In this document: piece after piece, positions 40,292 to 49,178 of the stretch | Position numbering within the stretch: the first letter of the stretch is position 1 | Layout: each line of letters opens with the position of its first letter | Assembly (NCBI GenBank): GCA_014584395.1 | Contig: JACTMY010000017.1 | Span: 166,012 to 230,011, forward strand | Reading direction: 5' to 3' | DNA length: 64,000 bases | Origin: Planctomycetota bacterium | GTDB taxonomy: Bacteria; Planctomycetota; Planctomycetia; Gemmatales; HRBIN36 | The notes under the pieces: generated by a model | What the model was told of the DNA's origin: nothing | The model's database searches: none | Seen by the model: the letters and a program-made list of their open reading frames with translations, nothing else | Made by a program: the position numbers and the translations under genes

Positions 40292-41179
40292 ATGCGACGG
40301 ATCGCGATCCTCAATCAAAAAGGCGGCGTGGGCAAAACGACCACCGCCGTCAACCTCGCCGCGGCCTTGGCCCGCAAGGGTTCGAGCGTGTTGCAGCTCG
40401 ACCTGGACCCGCAGGCCCATGCGACGACGCATTGGGGACTCGCCCCGGACGGCCAGCAGCCCTCGATCTACGACGTGCTGTTGAATCGCCGCGCGCTGGC
40501 CGAAGTTCGCCGCCCCGTGGGCGCCAACCTTTGGCTCGCGGGGTCGGACATCAACCTGGCCGCCGCCGAGGTGGAACTGGCCAGCGAAGTCGGCCGGGAA
40601 CTCATTCTGCGCGACGCCCTGGCTGCCGACTCCGGCTCTTTTGATTACCTCATCATGGACTGCGCGCCGTCGCTTGGCGTGCTCACCCTCAACGCCCTGG
40701 CCGCCGCCGAGGAAGTCTTCATCCCCTTGCAGCCCCATTTCCTGGCCCTGCACGGCCTGAGCAAGCTGTTTGAAACTACCGCTCTGGTGGCCAAGCGCGT
40801 CAACCCCAAGCTCAAGGTCACCGGCATCATCGTCTGCATGTATGAAGCCAACACGCGGCTCGCCAGCGAAGTCGTGCAGCATCTGCGGGATTATCTCGAA
40901 CAGCACCGCGACGCCGCCATGCCCTGGGCCAAAGCGGTCATCTTCGAGACCAAGATTCGCCGCAACATCAAGCTGGCCGAGTGCCCCAGCCATGGCGTGT
41001 CGATTTTCGACTATGCCGCATCTTGCCCGGGGGCGCAGGATTACGCCGCCCTGGCCGAGGAGATCGAGCGGCAAACGCGCGTCACCGCCATGCGGGTTCG
41101 CGTCGAAGACGCCGCCGACCCGCTCCCCCCGCGCAATCAGCCGTCCCCATCCCTGGGAACCCTGCCGAACCCAAAGTGA
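40292..41179 (+). CDS. ParA family ATPase
   Basis: 'IAILNQKGGVGKTTTAVNLAAALA' deviant Walker A, 'LQLDLDPQAHAT', 'DYLIMDCAPSLG'. Confidence 0.95.
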   Translation: MRRIAILNQKGGVGKTTTAVNLAAALARKGSSVLQLDLDPQAHATTHWGLAPDGQQPSIYDVLLNRRALAEVRRPVGANLWLAGSDINLAAAEVELASEVGRELILRDALAADSGSFDYLIMDCAPSLGVLTLNALAAAEEVFIPLQPHFLALHGLSKLFETTALVAKRVNPKLKVTGIIVCMYEANTRLASEVVQHLRDYLEQHRDAAMPWAKAVIFETKIRRNIKLAECPSHGVSIFDYAASCPGAQDYAALAEEIERQTRVTAMRVRVEDAADPLPPRNQPSPSLGTLPNPK

Positions 41180-41576
41180 CTCGTCCCAAAAACCGGATGC
41201 TGCGACTCGGAGGCAATGGACTGATCAGTGAGGATCGGTTTGCTCAAAAGGTCTATATAGACACAATGGGTTTCAGTTCCCTGCCAGGGCCCATCCAAGC
41301 CATTTTTTTGCGTGGCACTCTATTTGCTCATTTTTCTGCGAGAGTGAATCCTGCCCTGGTATTCCTTGAGTAATGAACGGACCTATGGCTCGATTGTGAA
41401 ACGTTCTTGAATCAGGTTAGCTCTTCTCTGTAGCCTAGAAGCAGCAAAGCTTGGCGATGAATAGATGCCTCTGCGGGGGAGCCTTCGAGGGGCGCTATTC
41501 CGACCAACGAGTGCTTGGAGCAACTCGCCCAACCCTTGACAAGTTCAAGACGCTATCCGAACCGGAGGAGCCGGAG

Positions 41577-41786
41577 ATGAAGGAAGTGCGGACCTCGCGC
41601 GTGACGCTCTATGTGGACCGAGCCAACCAACAATGGGTCGTGCTGGATACCGAAGGCCTTTTTTGGGTATTGCCGAACGTCGAAAATGCTTGGGAACATC
41701 GGCAGCCCATCTTTCCGACCGAGGAGACGGCATTGGAACTCGTTCCTGGGCACTATAAACACTTACTCGATTTGCCATTCCCATAA
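41577..41786 (+). CDS. Small uncharacterised protein
   Basis: 69-aa MKEVRTSRVTLYVDRANQQWVVLDTEGLFWVLPNVENAWEHRQPIFPTEETALELVPGHYKHLLDLPFP, just upstream of the GH63-like gene. Confidence 0.5.
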   Translation: MKEVRTSRVTLYVDRANQQWVVLDTEGLFWVLPNVENAWEHRQPIFPTEETALELVPGHYKHLLDLPFP

Positions 41787-41794
41787 ACGGTGAG

Positions 41795-44554
41795 ATGCCT
41801 ATGACCGCGGAACAGAAACGACTCGACGAGGCACGCCAACACAAAGCACCATGGAAAAAATGGGGTCCCTACCTGAGCGAACGCCAGTGGGGCACGGTTC
41901 GGGAAGACTATAGCGAAAGCGGCGACGCCTGGGATTATTTCAGCCACGACCAAGCGCGCTCGCGCGCTTATCGCTGGGGGGAAGACGGCCTGGCCGGCAT
42001 TTCGGACGATCAGCAGCGGCTCTGCTTCGCGGTTGCGCTCTGGAACGGCAAGGACCCCATCCTCAAGGAACGACTCTTCGGTCTGACAAACAGCGAAAGC
42101 AACCACGGCGAGGACGTCAAGGAATACTACTTCTACCTGGATAGCACCCCCACCCACTCGTACATGAAATATTTGTACAAGTACCCCCAGGCGGCTTACC
42201 CCTATTCGAATTTGGTTGAGACGAACCGCCGGCGGACCCGCTTGGAATTTGAATATGAATTATTGGACACGGGGGTCTTCGATGACCAGCGCTACTTTGA
42301 TGTGTTCGTTGAATATGCCAAGGTTGCTCCCGAGGATCTGCTGATCCTGATCACCATTCACAATCGCGGCCCCGAGACGGCGAAACTTCACGTCTTGCCG
42401 ACCCTGTGGTTCCGCAATCAGTGGTCTTGGCCCAGCGCTGAAAGCCGGCCGAGCTTGGAGCAAGGCCAGGGGGGGGAAAGTTGGAGTGTCGTCAAAGCCG
42501 TGGAGTCGCACCTGGGCGAACGGTATCTCTATGCTGACGGCAACGCGTCCCTGCTGTTCACCGAAAACGAGACGAACACGCAGCGCATCTTTGGCGTGCC
42601 GAATCGCACTCCTTACGTCAAGGATAGTTTCCACCAATACCTGATCCATGGACAGGAAGGAGCCGTGAACCCCGAGAAGAAGGGGACCAAAGTCGCTGCT
42701 CACTATGCTTTGTCGATTGAGCCGGGTCAAAGCCGCACGGTTCGGCTCCGGCTAAGCGATCTGGCTCCAGACCAATTCAAAGCGAAGCGCGGCAAGGCGA
42801 ATGGGCCCTTTGTGCGTTTTGACGGCGACTTCGAAGCCCGGCAGAAGGAAGCGGACGCCTTTTATGCCGCGGTCATTCCTCCATCCATGAATGCCGATCA
42901 AGCCAACGTCATGCGCCAGGCCCTGGCGGGGATGCTCTGGTCCAAGCAATTCTATCACTATGACGTCGACCGGTGGCTCGAGGAGCGCGGCTCCGATCCG
43001 TTTAAGGAGAATCGCAAGCAAGGGCCGCGCAATGATAACTGGCATCACATGTACAATGGCGACATCATTTCCATGCCCGATAAATGGGAGTACCCGTGGT
43101 ACGCGGCGTGGGACCTCGCCTTCCACGTGATCGCCTTGAATTTGGTCGATCCGGATTTCGGCAAGGATCAACTGAAACTGATGGTGCGCGAGCGCTACAT
43201 GCACCCCAATGGACAGATCCCCGCATACGAATGGAATTTCAGCGACGTCAATCCTCCGGTTCATGCCTGGTCCACGATCTTCACCTATCGGCTCGACCAG
43301 GCGCAGAAGGGCGAGGGCGATCGGGAATGGCTGAAGAGCATCTTTCACAAGTTGCTCCTCAATTTCACCTGGTGGGTGAATCGGAAAGACCGCTCCGGCC
43401 GCAATGTGTTCGAGGGCGGCTTTCTGGGGCTCGACAACATTGGCGTCTTCGATCGCAGCGCGCCGCTGCCCACCGGCGGCTATCTCGAACAGGCGGACGG
43501 CACGGCCTGGATGTGCCTGTTCTGCGAAAACATGCTTGAGATCGCTTCCGCTTTGGCCCTCACCGATCCCGACTATGCCGACATGGCCCTCAAATTCGTC
43601 CAGCATTTCCTGTGGATTGCGTCGTCGATGACGCACCTGGGCGGCGACATGGGCATGTGGGATGAAGAGGACGGATTCTTTTACGACGTCTTGCGTCTGC
43701 CCAACGGCCAGGCCCAAAGGCTGAAGGTGCGCTCCATGGTGGGCCTCTTGCCTTTGTGCGCCGCCACCGCGTTCGATGGACTCGCGATGGAAAAATACCC
43801 GGAGATGCGGGAGCGTCTGCAACATTTCCTCGGCACTCGTCCCGAAATTTGCGCGGCCATTCACGATCCCATGAAGGCGGGGGTCGCTAACCGGCGGCTG
43901 GCCTCCATTCTCGATGAAACCAAGCTGCGCCGGGTGTTGTCCAAGATGTTGGATGAGCGGGAATTCCTCAGCGAGTTCGGCATCCGCTCCCTGTCGCGTT
44001 ATCATGAGGAGCATCCCTATGTTTTCCGCGCCGGCGGCCAGGAATATCGGGTGGGTTATCTGCCGGCGGAATCCGACACCGGCATGTTCGGCGGCAACTC
44101 GAATTGGCGCGGGCCGATTTGGATGCCGGTCAATGCCCTGATCATTCGGGCCTTGCTGCAGTATTACGCTTACTTCGGCAACGACTTCACCGTCGAATGC
44201 CCCACCGGTTCCGGTCGGCGCCTGAATCTCTTTCAGGTGGCCGAGGAGATCACCCGGCGGCTGGCCAACATTTTCCTCAAGGATAAAAACGGCCGCCGTC
44301 CCGTCTACGGCGGCTCGCGCCTATTCCAGGAGGATCCCCATTGGCGGGACCTGATCTTGTTTTTCGAGTACTTTCACGGCGACAACGGCGCGGGCCTTGG
44401 CGCCAATCATCAAACCGGGTGGACCGGGATCGTGGCGCGGATGTTGCACCTGTTCGCGACGCTGAAGCCGGACATGCTCTTGGAAGCGGGCAAAAAGGCG
44501 TATTTTGAGAGAGGGGCTTCGGAGCGCACCGAAAGTCAGCCCGCCAAACGATGA
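41795..44554 (+). CDS. GH63-like glucosidase (MGH1-type)
   Basis: 'QHKAPWKKWGPYLSERQWGTVREDYSESGDAWDYFSHDQARSRAYRWGEDGLAGISDDQQRLCFAVALWNGKDPILKERLFGL'; 'EYPWYAAWDLAFH'. Confidence 0.9.
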   Translation: MPMTAEQKRLDEARQHKAPWKKWGPYLSERQWGTVREDYSESGDAWDYFSHDQARSRAYRWGEDGLAGISDDQQRLCFAVALWNGKDPILKERLFGLTNSESNHGEDVKEYYFYLDSTPTHSYMKYLYKYPQAAYPYSNLVETNRRRTRLEFEYELLDTGVFDDQRYFDVFVEYAKVAPEDLLILITIHNRGPETAKLHVLPTLWFRNQWSWPSAESRPSLEQGQGGESWSVVKAVESHLGERYLYADGNASLLFTENETNTQRIFGVPNRTPYVKDSFHQYLIHGQEGAVNPEKKGTKVAAHYALSIEPGQSRTVRLRLSDLAPDQFKAKRGKANGPFVRFDGDFEARQKEADAFYAAVIPPSMNADQANVMRQALAGMLWSKQFYHYDVDRWLEERGSDPFKENRKQGPRNDNWHHMYNGDIISMPDKWEYPWYAAWDLAFHVIALNLVDPDFGKDQLKLMVRERYMHPNGQIPAYEWNFSDVNPPVHAWSTIFTYRLDQAQKGEGDREWLKSIFHKLLLNFTWWVNRKDRSGRNVFEGGFLGLDNIGVFDRSAPLPTGGYLEQADGTAWMCLFCENMLEIASALALTDPDYADMALKFVQHFLWIASSMTHLGGDMGMWDEEDGFFYDVLRLPNGQAQRLKVRSMVGLLPLCAATAFDGLAMEKYPEMRERLQHFLGTRPEICAAIHDPMKAGVANRRLASILDETKLRRVLSKMLDEREFLSEFGIRSLSRYHEEHPYVFRAGGQEYRVGYLPAESDTGMFGGNSNWRGPIWMPVNALIIRALLQYYAYFGNDFTVECPTGSGRRLNLFQVAEEITRRLANIFLKDKNGRRPVYGGSRLFQEDPHWRDLILFFEYFHGDNGAGLGANHQTGWTGIVARMLHLFATLKPDMLLEAGKKAYFERGASERTESQPAKR

Positions 44555-44723
44555 CCCACGGGTCGCGGCGCCGCCCAGGGGCAAGGGGCCATGGCCGACG
44601 CGGCAGAAAACTCGACAGCACAGAGTAGGTGATGAAGGAGGCCGTGCAGTGTACGACCACGGGACTCCTGCATGGGTTCGACCCATTTTCATTGTTCACG
44701 CATGACCAAGGGTATGATCGCTC

Positions 44724-46205
44724 ATGGGCAGTCCACGTTATCCTTCGCTCTACCAGATCAACACGCGCGTTTGGATGACCGAGTTATCGCGGAGGCTGGG
44801 CCGCCGCGCCACCCTGGACGATGTGCCCGACGGCGAGCTGAATCGCCTGGCCGAACTCGGCTTCGATTGGCTATGGTTCCTCAGCGTGTGGCAAACCGGC
44901 GCGGCGGCGCAGCAAGTGTCCCGCAGCCAGCCGGAATGGCGCAAGGAATTTCAAGAAACGCTGCCCGATCTGTCTGAGGAAGACATCGCCGGTTCCGGCT
45001 TTGCCATCACCCGCTATGCGGTGCACGCACAACTGGGGGGCGACGCCGCCCTGGCCCGGCTGCGCGAGCGGCTCCGCCAGCGCGGCCTCAAGCTGCTGCT
45101 CGATTTCGTGCCCAATCACATGGCCTTGGACCATCCTTGGGTGGAAGAGCATCCCGATTTTTTCGTCCGCGGCACCGAACTCGATTTGGCGCGCGCCCCG
45201 AAGAACTACACCTGGGTGAAGCGCAAGCAGGGCGATCTCCTGCTCGCCCACGGCCGCGATCCCTACTTTCCAGGTTGGCCCGATACGCTGCAGCTCAATT
45301 ACGCCAACCCCGCCCTCCAGGAAGCGATGATCGGCGAATTGCAGAAGATCGCCGGTCAATGCGACGGCCTGCGCTGCGACATGGCCATGCTGGTGCTGCC
45401 GGAGGTGTTCGAGCGGACGTGGGGCCAAAGGGCGCCGCTGTTTTGGCCGGCGGCGATCCGGCGCGTCCGCGAACGGTTTCCCGGCTTCATCTTCATGGCC
45501 GAGGTTTATTGGGACCTCGAATGGACGCTGCAGCAACAGGGCTTCGACTACACTTACGACAAGCGCCTCTACGACCGCCTCCGCGCTGGGGATGCCCGGC
45601 CGGTCCGCGAACATTTGTACGCCGGCCTCGATTACCAGGACAAGTTGGTGCGCTTCCTGGAAAACCACGACGAACCGCGAGCGGCGGCGACGTTCGCCGA
45701 GGACGTGCATCCAGCCGCGGCCGTCATCTCGTTTCTCTCCCCCGGCTTGCGCTTCTTTCATCAGGGGCAGTTGGAGGGCCGCTTGAAACGCATCTCTCCC
45801 CATCTCGTCCGGGCCCCCGACGAGCCGATCAACGAACGGCTGAAACCGTTTTATGAACGCTTGCTCCAGGTCCTGCGCGAGCCGATCGTTCGCGACGGCC
45901 AATGGCAACTGCTCGAGTGCGCCCCCGGCTGGGAAGGCAATGGAACTTACGACCGTTTTCTGGTTTACGCTTGGCGCGGCGCCGCGCAGCCAACACTCAT
46001 CGTTGCGGTCAACTTCGCTTCGCACCAGAGCCAATGCCACGTGCGGCTGCCGTTCGATGATCTCGCCCATTTGAAGTGGCGGCTGCAAGACCGGCTTAGT
46101 TCAGCCAGCTATGATTGGCATGGGAACGACCTTGGCGGCCGAGGTTTGTATTTGGACATGGCGCCTTGGCAAGCCTGTGTGTTTTGCTTGCACAAGGTCG
46201 ATTAG
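44724..46205 (+). CDS. Alpha-amylase family (GH13-type) glycosidase
   Basis: 'GLKLLLDFVPNHMALDHPWV', 'CDGLRCDMAMLVLPEVF', 'VRFLENHDEPRA'. Confidence 0.88.
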   Translation: MGSPRYPSLYQINTRVWMTELSRRLGRRATLDDVPDGELNRLAELGFDWLWFLSVWQTGAAAQQVSRSQPEWRKEFQETLPDLSEEDIAGSGFAITRYAVHAQLGGDAALARLRERLRQRGLKLLLDFVPNHMALDHPWVEEHPDFFVRGTELDLARAPKNYTWVKRKQGDLLLAHGRDPYFPGWPDTLQLNYANPALQEAMIGELQKIAGQCDGLRCDMAMLVLPEVFERTWGQRAPLFWPAAIRRVRERFPGFIFMAEVYWDLEWTLQQQGFDYTYDKRLYDRLRAGDARPVREHLYAGLDYQDKLVRFLENHDEPRAAATFAEDVHPAAAVISFLSPGLRFFHQGQLEGRLKRISPHLVRAPDEPINERLKPFYERLLQVLREPIVRDGQWQLLECAPGWEGNGTYDRFLVYAWRGAAQPTLIVAVNFASHQSQCHVRLPFDDLAHLKWRLQDRLSSASYDWHGNDLGGRGLYLDMAPWQACVFCLHKVD

Positions 46206-46301
46206 GAGCACCACCGCTCACCGTTCGCGCCGCCCGCATGTGGCCAGGAGCGCCCGGCGGCGGCCGGTTGCCATGGGACAGGTCTGAAATGAGAACGTGA
46301 C

Positions 46302-46973
46302 ATGAGCACGACGCCGACGATGCCAGCCCAAGTTCCTTCTCCGCCCAAGGGAGTGGCGGTGAGCGGCATCGTCTTCTCCGGGCTGTTCATCACCAATCTC
46401 GTTCTCATCCGGCTCGCCGTGCCCGCGGATCCTGCCGATCCGGGCGTTTGGCTGCAGGAACCGGAGCACCGCGAGGGCGTTCGCTTCGCGCTGAACCTGT
46501 TCCCTTTCACCGGCATCGCCTTTCTTTGGTTCATGGGGGTTTTGCGGAACCGCATCGGGTACTTCGAAGATCGGTTTTTTGCGACCGTCTTTCTCGGCAG
46601 CGGCCTGATGTTTGTCGCCATGATCTTCGTCAGCGGCGCTCTCGCACAAGGAGTGTTGGACACGTTTGTCGCCAGCGCCAACTTGTCCGGCAAGCACGAT
46701 GTCTATGTCCTGGGGCGGCGGACGGCCTATGCGCTTCTGACCATGTACGGCCTGAAGATGGCGGCCGTGTTTATGTTCGTCACGTCGACGATCGGCTTGA
46801 GAACGAAAGTCCTGGCGCCTTGGGTCTCTTTTACGGGTTTCGGAGTGGGGCTGGTCTTGCTGATCTCTCTCACGGAAGTGCCCTGGATTGCATTGTTATT
46901 CCCGGCGTGGGTGATCCTTGTGAGTGCCTGGATTCTCTTCGCGGAACTGCATACGAAAAGGCTAGCGAGCTGA
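46302..46973 (+). CDS. Polytopic membrane protein, uncharacterised
   Basis: Several hydrophobic segments ('FSGLFITNLVLIRLAV', 'VFLGSGLMFVAMIFVSGALA', 'WVSFTGFGVGLVLLISL'). Confidence 0.7.
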   Translation: MSTTPTMPAQVPSPPKGVAVSGIVFSGLFITNLVLIRLAVPADPADPGVWLQEPEHREGVRFALNLFPFTGIAFLWFMGVLRNRIGYFEDRFFATVFLGSGLMFVAMIFVSGALAQGVLDTFVASANLSGKHDVYVLGRRTAYALLTMYGLKMAAVFMFVTSTIGLRTKVLAPWVSFTGFGVGLVLLISLTEVPWIALLFPAWVILVSAWILFAELHTKRLAS

Positions 46974-47285
46974 CCAAGACCATCTCCCAACGGCGGACCG
47001 ACTGAAGACATCGGGTCAGTCCGCATTCCGCGACGCTCCCATCGAGTCAGCCAGTTTCCGCCCTTATCAGCCCTACCATCGGCAACTTGGGCAATCCCGT
47101 GCCGTCGTTTCGCACGATCTCTTCCAGAAAACACCGAAATTCAATGAAAAGGTGCCGATAGCGATGGCAGGTTGACTTGTGAACCCTTCCCCTCGGGAGC
47201 AAGTTGACCACACAAGATCTCTTTGAGGCGATCTCACCGGGATGGTTGGAACATCCCAGTCTCACGCGCAGAGGAAAGGAATCCC

Positions 47286-48167
47286 ATGTCTTCCCGCAAT
47301 GCTGCTCTCTGGTGGAGTTGTTTCGCCGCGCTTCTATTCATCCAAGCCCTGCCTGGCAGCGTCTTGGCCCAGGAGCCAAACTGGGAAGCAAACGGTTCAC
47401 CGATCATGCCCGTCAGCGCATGCTGGCAGGGATGCGATCCCTGTGCCTGTCAGCGGCCGTTCTCTCTGCAATTCACCCCCTACGGTTGGTTCACGCAGAT
47501 GAAAGGCGATGTGACGATCCGCAATCAAACGGTGCGCTTGGACGTCGACTTTGATCGAACCTGGGACCTCATTTGGGGTGATCTCAATTTCATGTTCTTC
47601 GGCCAATTGGAGGCGAATTATGATCGCTGGGGATTGCTGGTCAACGGGGTTTTCGCCAGCTTTTCGCCAGGAGGGAAAATCCGGCGGTTCCAATTCAATG
47701 ATGATTTCACTCAGACGTCTCTCGACACGGTCATCACTTATGAATTGACCGCGCTCTCGGATCGGCTCGGCGGCTGTTATGGGGCACGCTTCGAGGTTTT
47801 AGCGGGGACGCGCTTCAACTCCCTGACCTCCGACGTGACGGTGACCGGACCGCGCGGCAACACCGTCAACGGCAGCGGCCACCAGGATTGGTTCGATCCC
47901 ATCGTCGGCGTGCGTTATCGCTTGCCGCTTAATGACTGCTGGACCGTCCAAACGCGCGGCGACGTCGGCGGCTTTAACTGGGCCGAAGCCTCCACGTTTA
48001 CCTGGAACATCGAAGTCGCGTTGGAATACCGCTGGCGGGAACGGTTGTCCTTGATGGCGGGGTATCGCTGGCTGGACATCGACCGGGAAAGCGGCCAGGG
48101 TTCGATGCGGTTTGCCTACGACGTGATGACCAGCGGCCCGATGATGGGGCTGACGTTCCGCTTCTAA
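47286..48167 (+). CDS. Outer-membrane beta-barrel-like protein
   Basis: Signal peptide 'MSSRNAALWWSCFAALLFIQALPGSVLAQEP'; 'FEVLAGTRFNSLTSDVTV', 'DPIVGVRYRLPLNDCWTVQTRGDVGGF', terminal 'GLTFRF'. Confidence 0.7.
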   Translation: MSSRNAALWWSCFAALLFIQALPGSVLAQEPNWEANGSPIMPVSACWQGCDPCACQRPFSLQFTPYGWFTQMKGDVTIRNQTVRLDVDFDRTWDLIWGDLNFMFFGQLEANYDRWGLLVNGVFASFSPGGKIRRFQFNDDFTQTSLDTVITYELTALSDRLGGCYGARFEVLAGTRFNSLTSDVTVTGPRGNTVNGSGHQDWFDPIVGVRYRLPLNDCWTVQTRGDVGGFNWAEASTFTWNIEVALEYRWRERLSLMAGYRWLDIDRESGQGSMRFAYDVMTSGPMMGLTFRF

Positions 48168-48203
48168 TCGCATCCAACCAGAATAAGGATGGAAGAGTCG
48201 TCG

Positions 48204-49106
48204 ATGAACAACCGCCCCGTGCGCTGGCTTCCCCTGCTTTTCTGCTGGGCTTGGACCTTGGCGGCGGGTCAAGCCCAGGAGCCAAACGAAACGGCGGTCC
48301 CTTCCCATTCCTTACCCGCGTGGCAAAGGGAGCGGCCGACGGCAGCCGTTCTGTCGGATAGCATCTGGGTCAATCGCTTCGCGGACGCCCTTGAGACCGA
48401 TCGCGACTCCTTCACGCCTTCAACGCGGACCGTGGAAAGAGGGCGCTGGATCGCCGAAAGTTCTTACTCCTTCATCGACCATCGCCGGGTCTATGAGACG
48501 CACAGTTTTCCCGAGTTGCTGTTGCGGTTTGGCTGGCTGGAGCGCGTCGAGCTGCGCCTCGGGTTCAACTATGAGGTGGGCGGTGGAGGCGACCCCAACT
48601 CGGCTTTCGCCCAAACGGAGTCCAATGAGGAATCGACCCTCGAGCGCGCTCATCGCTTGCTGTACGGCTTCAAGGCCGCTCTGACGGAGCAGCGCGGCGG
48701 GCTGCCGGAAAGCAGCGTCATTCTGCAGGGCTTTACTCCAACGGGCGGACCCGACACCGACACGCAGTTCATGAGCGCCTATGTGTTCGGCTGGACCATG
48801 GCCAATAAGTGGAAACTGGATGCGGCCCTGCGATACAACACCTCCGCCCTGGAAGAGGATGACTTTGGCATTTGGGCGTCCTCGGTCGTGCTGCGCATCC
48901 CTCTCGGTGAGCGTTGGGCCGTGCATGGGGAGTACGTCGGTTTCTTCTCCCAGGGGAAAGCGGAGGACTTCGTGAAGCATCTTTTCACGCCCGGCGTGCA
49001 CTTCCTGGCCACTCCCGACGTCGAGGTCGGCGTGCGGCTGGGCTGGGGGCTGAATGATCAAACCGACCGCTTTTTCTGCAACGTCGGCATAGGCTGGCGG
49101 TTCTAA
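48204..49106 (+). CDS. Outer-membrane protein, phenol-degradation meta-pathway (Phenol_MetA_deg)-like
   Basis: Signal peptide; 'ELLLRFGWLERVELRLGFNYE', 'GERWAVHGEYVGFFSQG', 'FLATPDVEVGVRLGWGLNDQTDRFFCNVGIGWRF'. Confidence 0.72.
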   Translation: MNNRPVRWLPLLFCWAWTLAAGQAQEPNETAVPSHSLPAWQRERPTAAVLSDSIWVNRFADALETDRDSFTPSTRTVERGRWIAESSYSFIDHRRVYETHSFPELLLRFGWLERVELRLGFNYEVGGGGDPNSAFAQTESNEESTLERAHRLLYGFKAALTEQRGGLPESSVILQGFTPTGGPDTDTQFMSAYVFGWTMANKWKLDAALRYNTSALEEDDFGIWASSVVLRIPLGERWAVHGEYVGFFSQGKAEDFVKHLFTPGVHFLATPDVEVGVRLGWGLNDQTDRFFCNVGIGWRF

Positions 49107-49178
49107 AAGCCACGCCTCCCGGCGACGCCTTAGCAGGTCGCGGGAGGCGGGGTTGAAACCGAGTGAGAACCCATCGGT

